From Niveispirillum cyanobacteriorum (lineage in GTDB: Bacteria; Pseudomonadota; Alphaproteobacteria; Azospirillales; Azospirillaceae), in contig NZ_CP025613.1 in NCBI RefSeq assembly GCF_002868735.1, forward strand, positions 744,001-808,000: 64,000 nucleotides of DNA, given 5' to 3'. Positions 34,294-43,426 of the stretch are shown in pieces. Each line of letters opens with the position of its first letter. Position 1 is the stretch's first letter. A program made the position numbers and the translations under genes. Under the pieces are notes generated by a model. It was not told the DNA's origin and made no database searches. It saw only the letters and a program-made list of their open reading frames with translations.

Positions 34294-36804
34294 ATGGACA
34301 TCTCAGCCCTTCTTGGAGCCAGCACGGCCACCGCCCCATCCGCCCTGTCCTTTGGCGTGATGGGAGGAGGAATCGGCAATGGACCGCCGTCCGGCGAAGG
34401 GCTGGAAGGTCTGGACGGGCTGGAAAGTTTCAACCAGCTCCTGGGCAACTTCCTCTCCCTCACCGGCGCTGATTCCGGAACGGGCGACGGAACGGCGATA
34501 CCGGTGCTGACGACGGATGAGGTGCCAGGCGCCTTCACCTTGGGCACGAGCGGACCAACGGTGCCTTCGGCCACGCCATCGGGCCTGGGCGCCCTGCTGG
34601 GTGGCGGTTTCAACCTGACCAACATGGCCGGTACCGCCAATGCCGGTAACGGTGCCAAGGGCATCGAAGCCCGCTGGGCACAATCCGGCATCAGCCTGCT
34701 GGCCAATGGCAGCCTTTCGGGACAGGAGATGAACCCCGAAGTGGTGGCCTTCCTCAATGACCTGTCCCAGGCCTTCACCGCCGCCAGCCCCCTGTCTGAT
34801 GGGGAGCCGGGGATCAACGGCACCCCGCCGGCGGATGCCGAAGCCGTTGAAGGTGAAATCGATATTCTGACGGTTTTACAGGGCGGCACTGGAACCGATG
34901 CCACCCTGGTGGTGCAGGTCACGCAAGTGACCACCGCCAGCGCCAACAGCAATGCACCGGTAATCCCCGTTCTGACCACAGATACCGCGCCCAGCGCGCT
35001 GGGGGTCAATCTGACCGTGGCCGGCACCGGGCTTAAGGCCTTACCGGTGCAGGCAGATACCAGCCTTGCCACGACAGTGAAGCCCGCAGCGGCCCCCGTC
35101 ATCCCGAAGCTTGATGCCGCCATGATGACCACGGCCACGCCGTCCGCCGCCAACATTGCCGATCCTGTGGATGCGGCACCGGCCAGCAGCCCGGCGGTGG
35201 AACAGACGGCTGCGCCCATCGCAGCGCCGCAGCGTGAGGCGGTCAGCATCAAGGTCGCGTCGCCATCGACACCAGCGCCCAGTACGGCGCCGACAGCCCC
35301 CGTGGTGACAGGCACCGTCGCAGCAGCCACCGGCCCAGAGATCACGCCAGCCATAGAGACTGCTGACGAAAAGCCGGCCGCCATCGCATTGCCCGCCGAT
35401 CTGGTCTCCACAGCTTCCGGCGATGAGAAGGCATCCGTAAAGGAGATGGCAGCGGCCAAGGCTGTCAGCACCACAACCGTCAGTACGGCCGGCCAGGCAT
35501 CCGTGACCACAACGGAACCGAAGGCAGCAGTACCGGAGGTGACCGCACCGGTCACACCTGCCCCGGCATCGACCACATCAGTGCAGGAGAGCGCCGATAA
35601 GCCGGTGATCGCGGTGGTCAGCGGCAACATGACCGCCCCAACCGCACCTGCTGCTGCGGCATCCCCCACGCCGCCCACCACCCCAATGCCGGCAGCGACA
35701 TCTTCCGCACAGGCGCAGACGGTACGCCGGTCCGAGCCGGCACCCGCCGAAACCACGATCCTGACGGCCTCGGCACTGCCGGCGGAACCGGCGGCGGCGG
35801 AGCCGGAAGCTGATCCCGCCGTCGCAACAACGGCCAACAGCCCCACCCCGCATAACGTGACGCTGCGGACCAGCAGCACGGCCGCACCAACCGCCGCAGC
35901 CCGCCCCACCACCGCCAGCGCGCGACCTGCCGCTGACGCCAATGCCGCCCCGGTGGAGGGAGAGGATGTGAAGGCGACGGAAGCAGCGAGCGATGAAGAC
36001 GAGGCAGTGACGAACAACCGGATGCTGGCGCCCAAGCATGTGGGGAACGAGGCGCGGGTCGAGATGCAGGCGGACATCGCTGGATCGGCACAATCTGCCG
36101 GGCAGAACCAGCCGGCCACCCGCGTCGACACCACGACGCTGCGGGCGGAGACGGAAGATAATCTACTGTCCAGTGCCATTTCCGCCAGCGCCAAGGGCCA
36201 TGAAAGTGGGAACAGCACCGACGGCGGTGGCGAGGGTGGCTCCGGCTTTGCCGAGGCGCCTGCCGCCGATGGCATCGACCCGGCCACAGCCGGTCTGCAT
36301 GCCGGCGACAATGGCAAGGTCCAGGGCAATGATTTCGCACAGTCCCTGCGCCAGACCAGCGGGCCGCACCGCCCCAACGCCTATACCCCGCCCGGACAGC
36401 AGATGGCTTTCCATGTGCAGCGGGCCGTCCAGGACGGTAATGACCGCGTCTCCATCCAGCTCAATCCATATGAAATGGGCCGCATCGATGTGCAGCTGGA
36501 GATCGGATCCGAAGGAAAGCTACGCGCCAAGGTGATGGTGGAGAATCCGGCGACGCTGGAAATGCTCCAGAAGGATGCCAAGAACCTTGAGAAGGCCTTG
36601 CAGGACGCTGGTCTGCAGACCGATGGCGACAGCCTGTCCTTCTCCTTGCAGGACAGTGGCGATCAGGCCCAGCAGCGCCAGGATCAACAGGACCAGTCCG
36701 GATATGGCACAGGGTTTGCTTCTGATGATGTCGAGGATGAAGACCCGGCAATTATCGCCCAGGCCCAGATCATGGAGTTCGGGCGCGTGGATGTTCGGGT
36801 TTGA
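34294..36804 (+). CDS. fliK: Flagellar hook-length control protein FliK
   Basis: 836 residues, start MDISALLGAS at 34294 preceded by AGGAA. FliK measures the hook and triggers the export switch. Residues ~270-620 are extremely Ala/Thr/Pro/Val-rich and without clear fold, as expected for a ruler. The conserved C-terminal domain (~690-790) reads VQDGNDRVSIQLNPYEMGRI then DVQLEIGSEGKLRAKVMVEN, with the LNP-EMG core of Flg_hook. The acidic tail ends GRVDVRV. It is larger than the ~400-600 residues usual in proteobacteria, mostly through the repetitive middle. It is followed 33 bp later by flgD. Confidence 0.92.
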   Translation: MDISALLGASTATAPSALSFGVMGGGIGNGPPSGEGLEGLDGLESFNQLLGNFLSLTGADSGTGDGTAIPVLTTDEVPGAFTLGTSGPTVPSATPSGLGALLGGGFNLTNMAGTANAGNGAKGIEARWAQSGISLLANGSLSGQEMNPEVVAFLNDLSQAFTAASPLSDGEPGINGTPPADAEAVEGEIDILTVLQGGTGTDATLVVQVTQVTTASANSNAPVIPVLTTDTAPSALGVNLTVAGTGLKALPVQADTSLATTVKPAAAPVIPKLDAAMMTTATPSAANIADPVDAAPASSPAVEQTAAPIAAPQREAVSIKVASPSTPAPSTAPTAPVVTGTVAAATGPEITPAIETADEKPAAIALPADLVSTASGDEKASVKEMAAAKAVSTTTVSTAGQASVTTTEPKAAVPEVTAPVTPAPASTTSVQESADKPVIAVVSGNMTAPTAPAAAASPTPPTTPMPAATSSAQAQTVRRSEPAPAETTILTASALPAEPAAAEPEADPAVATTANSPTPHNVTLRTSSTAAPTAAARPTTASARPAADANAAPVEGEDVKATEAASDEDEAVTNNRMLAPKHVGNEARVEMQADIAGSAQSAGQNQPATRVDTTTLRAETEDNLLSSAISASAKGHESGNSTDGGGEGGSGFAEAPAADGIDPATAGLHAGDNGKVQGNDFAQSLRQTSGPHRPNAYTPPGQQMAFHVQRAVQDGNDRVSIQLNPYEMGRIDVQLEIGSEGKLRAKVMVENPATLEMLQKDAKNLEKALQDAGLQTDGDSLSFSLQDSGDQAQQRQDQQDQSGYGTGFASDDVEDEDPAIIAQAQIMEFGRVDVRV

Positions 36805-36837
36805 CGCAGTGTATCCCTGACGGGAAGGATCAAGACC

Positions 36838-37518
36838 ATGTCGATCTCCGGTATTGCCAATAGCGCGGCCAATGCGGCCAACGGTAGCTCCTCCGGCACC
36901 AAGGAGAAATCCGCGCTGGGGGATTTGTCGGACAATTACGAAACCTTCCTGACGCTGCTGACCTCGCAGCTTCAGAACCAGGATCCGTTGCAGCCGACCG
37001 ATACGGCGGAATTCACCAAGCAGCTGGTGCAGTACTCGCAGGTCGAACAATCGATCAAGACCAACGACAAGCTGGATGGTGTCATCAGTGCCATCAATAA
37101 CGGCCAGCCCAATCAGGCGCTTGGCTATATGGGCAGGACGGTGGAGATCCAGTCAAACGGCATTTCTTTGCAGGACGGCAAGGCCCATCTGACAGTGTCC
37201 ACCGACAGCCCCGCGTCCAGTGCGGTGTTCGAGATCACCGATGCCAAGACCGGCAAGGTACTGCGCACCATCGAGCTGTCCAAGTTCGCTGGCACCCAGG
37301 ATGTGAACTGGGATGGCAAAGACAGCAGCGGCAAGCAGCTGGAAGATGGTACCTACAAGGGTGTGGCTAAAGTAAAAGGAATCGATGGTAAGGATATGAG
37401 TCCGCAAGTCATGAGCTTTGGCCGGGTTACCGGCGTTGATCTGACGGCAGGCGAGCCTTACCTGATGCTAGGCACCCTGCCGATCACCATGAACAATGTC
37501 CTGTCGATCAAACAATGA
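36838..37518 (+). CDS. flgD: Flagellar hook assembly scaffold FlgD
   Basis: 226 residues. The N-terminal motif ETFLTLLTSQLQNQDPLQPT and TAEFTKQLVQYSQVEQSIK (~40-75) is diagnostic. The C-terminal half forms the FlgD Tudor/Ig-like domains (SPASSAVFEITDAKTGKVLR, DVNWDGKDSSGKQLEDGTYK). FlgD caps the growing hook outside the cell and is removed afterwards; the partner FliK precedes it. GGGAAGGATC supports the start. The last residues (PITMNNVLSIKQ) match the family end. Confidence 0.96.
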   Translation: MSISGIANSAANAANGSSSGTKEKSALGDLSDNYETFLTLLTSQLQNQDPLQPTDTAEFTKQLVQYSQVEQSIKTNDKLDGVISAINNGQPNQALGYMGRTVEIQSNGISLQDGKAHLTVSTDSPASSAVFEITDAKTGKVLRTIELSKFAGTQDVNWDGKDSSGKQLEDGTYKGVAKVKGIDGKDMSPQVMSFGRVTGVDLTAGEPYLMLGTLPITMNNVLSIKQ

Positions 37519-37628
37519 ATGACCTTTTGCACTCTCATACTTTCGGATGATCCGCCGCTTCTTTCACGCTTTGTTAAGAGCGTGCCGCTAACGATGGCGA
37601 GGAAGATCGTATTGGAGCGTTCCTTGCC

Positions 37629-37943
37629 ATGAAGCCCTTGAATAATGCCGCTACCAGCCGCCTGCGGGCGGAGACGGATCTGGATGCCGCCAGCATCCAG
37701 CATGGCAGCGGCCCCCTGACGCTGGACGATCTGCCGCCCCCCGACACCCGCCGCTGGGTGATGCGTCGCAAGGCAGAGGTTGTCGCGGGGGTACGCGCCG
37801 GGTTGTTGACGGTCGAGGATGCCTGTAAGCGCTATGACCTGTCGTCGGAGGAATTCGCCTCCTGGCAGGAAATGATCGACCGCCATGGCGTGCAGGCGCT
37901 GCGCGTGACCCGCCTGCAGGATTACCGCCGGCGCGAGGGCTGA
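37629..37943 (+). CDS. sciP: CtrA inhibitor SciP (DUF1153)
   Basis: 104 residues. SciP is an alphaproteobacterial helix-turn-helix protein that binds CtrA and limits expression of flagellar and cell-cycle genes. The conserved core is LPPPDTRRWVMRRKAEVVAG, VRAGLLTVEDACKRYDLSSE, EFASWQEMIDRHGVQALRVT, matching the DUF1153 trihelical domain over most of the protein; the first ~30 residues are variable. It lies downstream of flgD with a 110-bp gap that should contain a separate promoter, and converges on an unassigned gene 6 bp away. Confidence 0.9.
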   Translation: MKPLNNAATSRLRAETDLDAASIQHGSGPLTLDDLPPPDTRRWVMRRKAEVVAGVRAGLLTVEDACKRYDLSSEEFASWQEMIDRHGVQALRVTRLQDYRRREG

Positions 37944-37949
37944 TTGAAA

Positions 37950-39197
37950 TCAGCGGCGGATAACCACGGTCAGGGGATTGACATAGTCCTGCCCCTGCGT
38001 CGCCTCGTGGAAACTCTGGCCCGGCTTGTTGCCATACATCTGGAAGAACCAGCGCGGATCGGGCTGTGCCTGACGGTTGTCACCACGGGCGTAGTTTTCC
38101 AGGGTCACACGGTCATTGCCGCTGACCGCGATGACGCCGGCAAAGTGATAGGGCCAGCGCATTTCCCGGTCCTGGCCACTGCCATAGTCACGCCAGCGGG
38201 TGCGGTTGCCGATCTGATTGAACCGGTCCATATCGTTTTCCGCCAACGCCTGTGATGCAAGGTCTTCGGCATTCGTTATGGAAGCAATCATATAGGCTTC
38301 ACCGATTCTTGGGGCCGCGAACTTGTTGGCGCCCCGGCGCCGAATGCCATCGCTTTGCGTCAACCCGACATAGGCCTGCAGGTCATCCTCTGTGATGTCC
38401 TGATTCTGCCGCTTGCCCCTTATCTCCTTCAGGACGGTGGCCGATTGATCCTGCGGTGACAATCCAAGAAAGACGGTTGAAACCGTGCTGGCCATGTCGT
38501 TGCAGTTCTGTGGCAGGTTGTCCGGGTCGGTATTCTGCCCACCGCGATTATTGGTAAAACTCGGTGTGACCTCGTGAAGGCGCCAGCGACCGCCCCACCA
38601 GCCGACAATGGTGATCGCACCACCCGACTTGACCAGCTGGATCGGTGACCGGACATTTTGCAGCGCCCGGTTGGACGCGTTGATCACCTTATCGGTGGCG
38701 AAGAAGCTTTTTGGCTGGCGTCCGCGCAGGTCGGTATCCTCGATCGCCATATTGTAATCGTCGGAGACGCGCAGGCTGCTGCGCAAGGCCGGTCGCTGCA
38801 CAATATTGGCCCGGGCCGTATTACCGTCCGCCAGATATCCGTCTTCGGTATTCACGCCGTCGCGGTGATCCTGCGCACTCAAATTGCTATCGCCGACCAC
38901 GGCATAGGGGTAGCTGGCAAACCAGGGTTTGAACCAGGGTGCCGTTCGCCACAGCTTTTCCGGCGGCAGCACCTTATAGGCCTGGGCCACATGTTTACCC
39001 CCTGGTGGGGGCGGAGGCGGCGCTGTCAGACGGGCCGGCGCCGGCGCGGCTGGCTTCTTAGGCGCAGGTGGTGGCGGTGCGGTCAGACGCGTAACGGGGG
39101 GCGCCGCCTTGGCCTGAACGGTGCCATGCATCACCGGTTTGCCGGGGCTGGCGGAGACACCGGGATAACGGGTGGGCGGGGGCGAATGGCGCTTCAT
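37950..39197 (-). CDS. Unassigned protein: proline-rich N-terminus and possible Cys-His-Asn hydrolase domain
   Basis: 415 residues, start at 39197 (MKRHSPPP) with GGAAGG upstream. Residues ~1-70 are Pro/Ala-rich and repeat the unit RLTAPPPP twice (near 37 and 56). No signal peptide. The C-terminal part has C232 (PQNCNDMASTVSTVF) at a helix start, H351 (WPYHFAGVIAVSG) at a strand and N368 (VTLENYARGD), the order and setting seen in papain/NlpC-like or transglutaminase-like folds. The end (WFFQMYGNKPGQSFHEATQG) resembles, from memory only, proteins linked to DUF4157/extracellular contractile systems. No such system is nearby. I do not assign a function. Confidence 0.6.
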   Translation of the reverse strand: MKRHSPPPTRYPGVSASPGKPVMHGTVQAKAAPPVTRLTAPPPPAPKKPAAPAPARLTAPPPPPPGGKHVAQAYKVLPPEKLWRTAPWFKPWFASYPYAVVGDSNLSAQDHRDGVNTEDGYLADGNTARANIVQRPALRSSLRVSDDYNMAIEDTDLRGRQPKSFFATDKVINASNRALQNVRSPIQLVKSGGAITIVGWWGGRWRLHEVTPSFTNNRGGQNTDPDNLPQNCNDMASTVSTVFLGLSPQDQSATVLKEIRGKRQNQDITEDDLQAYVGLTQSDGIRRRGANKFAAPRIGEAYMIASITNAEDLASQALAENDMDRFNQIGNRTRWRDYGSGQDREMRWPYHFAGVIAVSGNDRVTLENYARGDNRQAQPDPRWFFQMYGNKPGQSFHEATQGQDYVNPLTVVIRR

Positions 39198-39205
39198 GCG
39201 GCGGC

Positions 39206-39270
39206 AACCTTCCACGGCAGATGCAGAAGGGTAAGGCCTTCACAAAGCAAGACACAACCAACGGAAGGTT
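39206..39270 (-). repeat. Inverted repeat that can cover the ribosome site of the proline-rich gene
   Basis: AACCTTCC (39206-39213) and GGAAGGTT (39263-39270) are perfect 8-bp complements. On the minus strand the first arm reads GGAAGGTT and contains the ribosome binding site of the gene starting at 39197. An upstream AACCTTCC in the same leader could pair with it. Confidence 0.45.
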
Positions 39271-39305
39271 GAATCTTGCCGTTTATCGCGCGAGCAGGAC
39301 AGCAC

Positions 39306-40511
39306 TCAACGCAGATTATCCGCCACGCTGTGCAGCCCCTGGGCCCGCAACATCTCCTGCCGCTGGCGCAGGCGACGGCGTTCCACGGACTGATGCGTCC
39401 GCTCCCCCCCCAGGATGGTACCATCATCGCCGGTCAGCGAGAGGACGAGCGCGTCCAGCAAAGCCCCCTCCTGATCCGGCGCGCGCTGATCCAACGGACG
39501 ATCCGTATTGATCTCGCGCAGCAGGCGGTCGGCCAGGGCGGCCTGTGTTTGCGGCAGATGGCCCTGGGGGATCAGGTTGGCAATGATCTTCATGGTCGGA
39601 TTGGTCACCGCATCGGCGATCCCCTTCCGGCACAGGACAACCGAACCCATCACCTTCAGGGCCGTGCCCAAATTGGGCTGCGGTGCGAACAGTTCCTGCA
39701 CCACCTCGGCAAAGATCATGGTGTCGGCAAGGATGGCATCGATATGCCGCACCATACCATTCTCGACATTATCCTGTGCCAGCCGGGCCAGGATATCGAC
39801 CTTGGCCAGCAGCGACCGGAATTCGAACAGCCAGACGCTGAGCAGCGAATTCAGCACATAATCATGCTGCTCCAGTCCCACCTTCTGCTGAATGAAGGTG
39901 GACAGACCGGCAAGATCCTGGCCCTTGAACTCCGGATAACTGCCACGTTCAGCCGCGAAATTGCGGGCCTTCTGCTGGCACTGCGTCAACAGCCCGTCCA
40001 GCAATGTCATCCGTTCCTTCACGGACACATTCATGGCCGCCGCCTGTGCCGCCCCCACCCGGTGCATGGCAGCATTCACCAGGCCCTGCGCATCCTGCAA
40101 TTTGCGGATATGGCTGAAACTGTGCAGCAGCTCTGTCGTGCAGATATTGGAGCGCTGCATGTAGTCGCGCATCACCTGTCCGATGGTGCGCCGCGCATCC
40201 GCCGTATAGAGATCATCCACCACCTTGCAGACGGCAAGTTCACCGACCGGGGTGGACACGACAATGGGCTTTTCCTTGGGCGGATTGGCCGTCGCCTCAT
40301 ACACCACCATCTCCGAAGCGGCGGAGCTGGAAAGTGCCCGGTGCCGGACGACCTTAACATGGGTCGTCTTGTTCAGGCGCAGCAGCAGCTGTGCCTCATT
40401 GATGGCTTCCGGTTCTTCCTCGCACAGGACGTGAAGTTGCCAGCGGTCGTCCTTCTTCAGGAAAACCTCAAAGGTCTTCTTCTTGTTCCAGAAGTTGACC
40501 CCGAAAATCAT
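39306..40511 (-). CDS. Unassigned conserved-looking protein, mixed beta N-terminus and helical body
   Basis: 401 residues, start MIFGVNFWNKKK at 40511. No signal peptide or membrane segment. Residues ~1-105 look beta-rich (FEVFLKKDDRWQLHVLCEEE, KPIVVSTPVGELAVCKVVDD) and may form a small ligand or protein-binding domain. The rest is mostly helical with many hydrophobic positions (YVLNSLLSVWLFEFRSLLAK, DTMIFAEVVQELF) and an Arg-rich tail (SVERRRLRQRQEMLRAQ). It lies between der and the proline-rich gene on the same strand, 108 bp before the latter, so they may be co-transcribed. I do not recognise the family. Confidence 0.7.
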   Translation of the reverse strand: MIFGVNFWNKKKTFEVFLKKDDRWQLHVLCEEEPEAINEAQLLLRLNKTTHVKVVRHRALSSSAASEMVVYEATANPPKEKPIVVSTPVGELAVCKVVDDLYTADARRTIGQVMRDYMQRSNICTTELLHSFSHIRKLQDAQGLVNAAMHRVGAAQAAAMNVSVKERMTLLDGLLTQCQQKARNFAAERGSYPEFKGQDLAGLSTFIQQKVGLEQHDYVLNSLLSVWLFEFRSLLAKVDILARLAQDNVENGMVRHIDAILADTMIFAEVVQELFAPQPNLGTALKVMGSVVLCRKGIADAVTNPTMKIIANLIPQGHLPQTQAALADRLLREINTDRPLDQRAPDQEGALLDALVLSLTGDDGTILGGERTHQSVERRRLRQRQEMLRAQGLHSVADNLR

Positions 40512-40518
40512 GCTGAAA

Positions 40519-40558
40519 GCCCCCTATCCATTTAGTCTTAGTCTAATGGACAGGGGGC
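40519..40558 (-). promoter_or_regulatory. Strong hairpin covering the ribosome site of the 40511 gene
   Basis: GCCCCCT (40519-40525) pairs with AGGGGGC (40552-40558) and, after a 1x1 mismatch, TCCATT (40527-40532) pairs with AATGGA (40545-40550), leaving a 12-base loop. On the minus strand its 3' arm, AGGGGGC, is the apparent ribosome site 7-8 bases before the ATG at 40511. The hairpin could also serve as the der terminator, since der ends at 40588 on the same strand, though only TTTC follows. Confidence 0.6.
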
Positions 40559-40587
40559 GTTTGGCAACAGCGCAGTTAGGTCAGCGA

Positions 40588-41994
40588 TCAATCAAAAGGA
40601 TTGGTGCTGCCTTTACGCAGCAGCAGACGGATCGGAACACCCGGCAGGTCCAGATGCTCACGCATGCCATTGACCAGATAGCGCGAGTAATGTTCGGGCA
40701 GGTCCACCGGCTTGCTCACGAACAGCGCGAAGGTCGGCGGACGGCTTTTCACCTGGGTCATGTAGCGGATCTTCAGGCGGCGACCGTCGACCAGCGGCGG
40801 CGGATGGCTATCTGTCATGTCGGCCAGCCAGCGGTTCAGCTGCGATGTCGGGATACGCCGGTTCCAGACACCATAGGTGGTGACAACTGCATCCAGAAGA
40901 TCGGTCAGCTTTTGGCCCTTCAACGCCGAGATGGCCACCGTCGGGATGCCCTTCACCTGTGGCAGAGAAGTCTGCAACCGGTCGGACATGCGGCGCAGCG
41001 CGGCGTTCTTGTCCTGCACCGCATCCCACTTGTTCAGGGCGATGACCAGGGCGCGGCCTTCCTCGATCACCAGTCGGGCGATGGTCAGATCCTGCTTGTC
41101 CAGGATGCCGTCGGCATCCAGCAGCAGCACCACGACATGGGCCATGCGGATAACGCGAAGCGTATCCTGGTTGGCCATCTTCTCCAGTTTCTCATCCACC
41201 CGCGCCCGCTTACGCAGGCCGGCGGTATCGACCAGACGGATGGGGCGGCCATTCCATTCCCACTCCACGGCGATGGCGTCGCGCGTCATGCCGGCCTCTG
41301 GCCCGGTCAGCACGCGTTCTTCCTGCACCAGAGCGTTTAGCAGGGTGGATTTGCCCACGTTCGGGCGGCCCACGATGGCGAGCTGCAGGGCCTTGGGCTC
41401 ATCCTCCGCGGCGGTCTCCCCCTCCTCACGGACCTCGGCTTCGGCGGCGTCCACGTCGAACGCCTCTTCCTCTTCTGGCTCGTCCTTCGGCATGAAGGGT
41501 TCCAGGGCCGTGACCAGGTCGGCCATGCCCTCGCCATGTTCTGCCGACAGCGGCACCGGCTCACCCAGGCCCAGTTCGAACGCCTCGATCAGTCCGGGAC
41601 GGCTGGCGGCCCCCTCGCACTTGTTGGCGATCAGGATAGTGGGCTTGCCGGCCTTGCGCAGCCAGGCGCCGAAATGCTTGTCCATGGCCGTGACGCCGGC
41701 GCGCGCATCGATCAAGAACAGGGCCACGTCGGCCCGTTCCACCGCCCGCTCCGTCTGGCGGCGCATACGCGCCTCCAGACTGTCATCAAAGACATCTTCC
41801 AGACCGGCCGTGTCGACCACGGTAAATTCCAAGCCCCCCACGCGCCCATCGGCGGCGCGCCAGTCGCGCGTCACGCCGGGCTGATCGTCAACCAGGGCGA
41901 TCTTCTTACCGACCAGCCGGTTGAACAGGGTGGACTTGCCGACATTCGGCCGCCCGATGATGGCGACCGTCAGCCGGTGCGTGGCCTTTATCAC
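40588..41994 (-). CDS. der: Ribosome-assembly GTPase Der (EngA)
   Basis: 468 residues with the tandem GTPase domains unique to Der. G1 motifs GRPNVGKST occur near residues 14 and 211; G3 motifs DTAGLE and DTAGLRKRA follow; G4 motifs are NKCEG in the first domain and NKWD in the second. The linker between them (~165-200) is acidic ([20 protein letters not shown]). The C-terminal KH-like domain carries [20 protein letters not shown] and [20 protein letters not shown]. It acts in 50S subunit maturation. It is last in yfgM-bamB-der, 12 bp after bamB. Confidence 0.97.
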   Translation of the reverse strand: MIKATHRLTVAIIGRPNVGKSTLFNRLVGKKIALVDDQPGVTRDWRAADGRVGGLEFTVVDTAGLEDVFDDSLEARMRRQTERAVERADVALFLIDARAGVTAMDKHFGAWLRKAGKPTILIANKCEGAASRPGLIEAFELGLGEPVPLSAEHGEGMADLVTALEPFMPKDEPEEEEAFDVDAAEAEVREEGETAAEDEPKALQLAIVGRPNVGKSTLLNALVQEERVLTGPEAGMTRDAIAVEWEWNGRPIRLVDTAGLRKRARVDEKLEKMANQDTLRVIRMAHVVVLLLDADGILDKQDLTIARLVIEEGRALVIALNKWDAVQDKNAALRRMSDRLQTSLPQVKGIPTVAISALKGQKLTDLLDAVVTTYGVWNRRIPTSQLNRWLADMTDSHPPPLVDGRRLKIRYMTQVKSRPPTFALFVSKPVDLPEHYSRYLVNGMREHLDLPGVPIRLLLRKGSTNPFD

Positions 41995-42006
41995 TCTAAA
42001 CTCCGT

Positions 42007-43407
42007 TTACCGATAGGCGACCAGATCGCCATCTTCCGTCAAAAGATACAGGGTTTCGCCGGCCACAACAGGGGCCTGCAGGGTGGAGGCGGGCAGGCTG
42101 GTCTTCTTGATCACCTTGCCGTCGGCAACCGCGATCTCGACCAGTTCGCCCTGATTGTTGGTCAGCAGCAGGCGGCCACCGGCAGCGATGGGGCCGGTCC
42201 AGAGGACGGGATCTTCCTTGTCCTCCTCATCCTCCCACTGCTGCAACTGGGTGATCCAGCGCACGCGGCCATCCTTACGGGTCAGGGCAACGACCTGACC
42301 ATCATTGGTGGTCACGAAAATCCAGTCACCGATAATAGCCGGGGTGGTGATCCCGCCGATATCCTGTTCCCAGACACGCTGGCCGGAACGAATATCCACG
42401 GCGGCCATGCGCCCGGAATGGCTGATTGCATAGGCGATGCCGTCAGCGATGACGGGCAGACCACGGATATCGGCCAGCCCCGTCAGATTTTCGCCCCGGC
42501 GCACCGACGCCAGGCTGTCCTGCCATGACTGCCGGCCATTCTCGACGCGCAACGCGAACAGCTCGCCCGAAGAATAGGGAACGATGGCCGTATCCCCTTC
42601 CACCGCCGGCGCCGAACCACCAAGCAGGGCGGCAGGCTCCAGGAAGCCGGTGTGGTACCATTGCAGGGAACCGTTTTCCGCCGACAGGGTGATCATCTGA
42701 TTATCGACGGTGGACACGAAGACGCGGCCATCCAGAACTGTGGGTGCGGAGCGAATCGGGCCGGCGATACGGCGGCGCCAGACAATATCGCCGCTGTCAT
42801 AATCGACAGCCACGGCCTCGCCATAGCCGTTGGTGGCATAGACGCGGTTGTCATGCACCGCGACGCCGCCGCCGAAGGCTTCGCCCTCCTGCTTCTCGCG
42901 CAGGATGTTGCGCTTCCAGATGCGCTTGCCCGACTTGGCGTCAAAGGCATGCAGGTCATAGTCGGTGTCCAACACGAACAGGCGGCCGCCGGCGATCACC
43001 GGACCGGCCAGCAGGCGCACGCTGCTGTCGGAACCGGAAACCGATGCGCTCCACACCTTGGACAGGTTGCGGCCCAGCGCGACATGGCCGGGATTATGGG
43101 CCGGATTGCTGCCGGCCTGTGCCCAGTCGGCATTGACCACCGCCTCGGGCAGGGTCACTTCCGCAGCCGAAACCTGCGGATCGACCTCCAGCTGCTGCTG
43201 AAGCTGGAGCACCGAGATGCGGTTGCCACCCAGCTTGGGCCCATCATCATCGCCGGAGAACCAGTCAGTGATGCCGCAACCCGACAGCAGCAGGCAGGCC
43301 AGCAGCGGCGCCGCCAAACGGGCAGCCAGGGGGTAACGGGTCCGGGTCGGGGCAGCGCCGGAACGGCGGGCGGCGACGGCGGTAGCGGAACGGGTGATGT
43401 CAGCCAT
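42007..43407 (-). CDS. bamB: Outer-membrane assembly lipoprotein BamB
   Basis: 466 residues, start at 43407 (MADITRSATA). The N-terminus is longer than usual: ~30 residues before a lipoprotein signal whose lipobox LLSGC places the lipid Cys near residue 36. The remainder is an eight-bladed PQQ-type propeller (LAGPVIAGGRLFVLDTDYDL, AFDAKSGKRIWKRNI, VDYDSGDIVWRRRIAGPIRS, DGKVIKKTSLPASTLQAPVV). BamB supports insertion of barrel proteins by BamA. The gene is 19 bp downstream of yfgM and 12 bp upstream of der, the order also known from enterobacteria. Confidence 0.94.
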   Translation of the reverse strand: MADITRSATAVAARRSGAAPTRTRYPLAARLAAPLLACLLLSGCGITDWFSGDDDGPKLGGNRISVLQLQQQLEVDPQVSAAEVTLPEAVVNADWAQAGSNPAHNPGHVALGRNLSKVWSASVSGSDSSVRLLAGPVIAGGRLFVLDTDYDLHAFDAKSGKRIWKRNILREKQEGEAFGGGVAVHDNRVYATNGYGEAVAVDYDSGDIVWRRRIAGPIRSAPTVLDGRVFVSTVDNQMITLSAENGSLQWYHTGFLEPAALLGGSAPAVEGDTAIVPYSSGELFALRVENGRQSWQDSLASVRRGENLTGLADIRGLPVIADGIAYAISHSGRMAAVDIRSGQRVWEQDIGGITTPAIIGDWIFVTTNDGQVVALTRKDGRVRWITQLQQWEDEEDKEDPVLWTGPIAAGGRLLLTNNQGELVEIAVADGKVIKKTSLPASTLQAPVVAGETLYLLTEDGDLVAYR

Positions 43408-43426
43408 CTTTTCCTTGATCCCGGAC

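Noticed and set aside
34086-36377. 763-codon minus-strand frame opposite fliK
   Set aside because: Ser/Ala/Val-rich shadow of the repetitive FliK codons. The plus strand has a ribosome site, a sigma54 promoter and the conserved FliK C-terminal domain.
37560-37600. CtrA-type TTAA-N7-TTAA box before sciP
   Set aside because: Only GTTAAG and CTAACG half-matches occur and the spacing is wrong.
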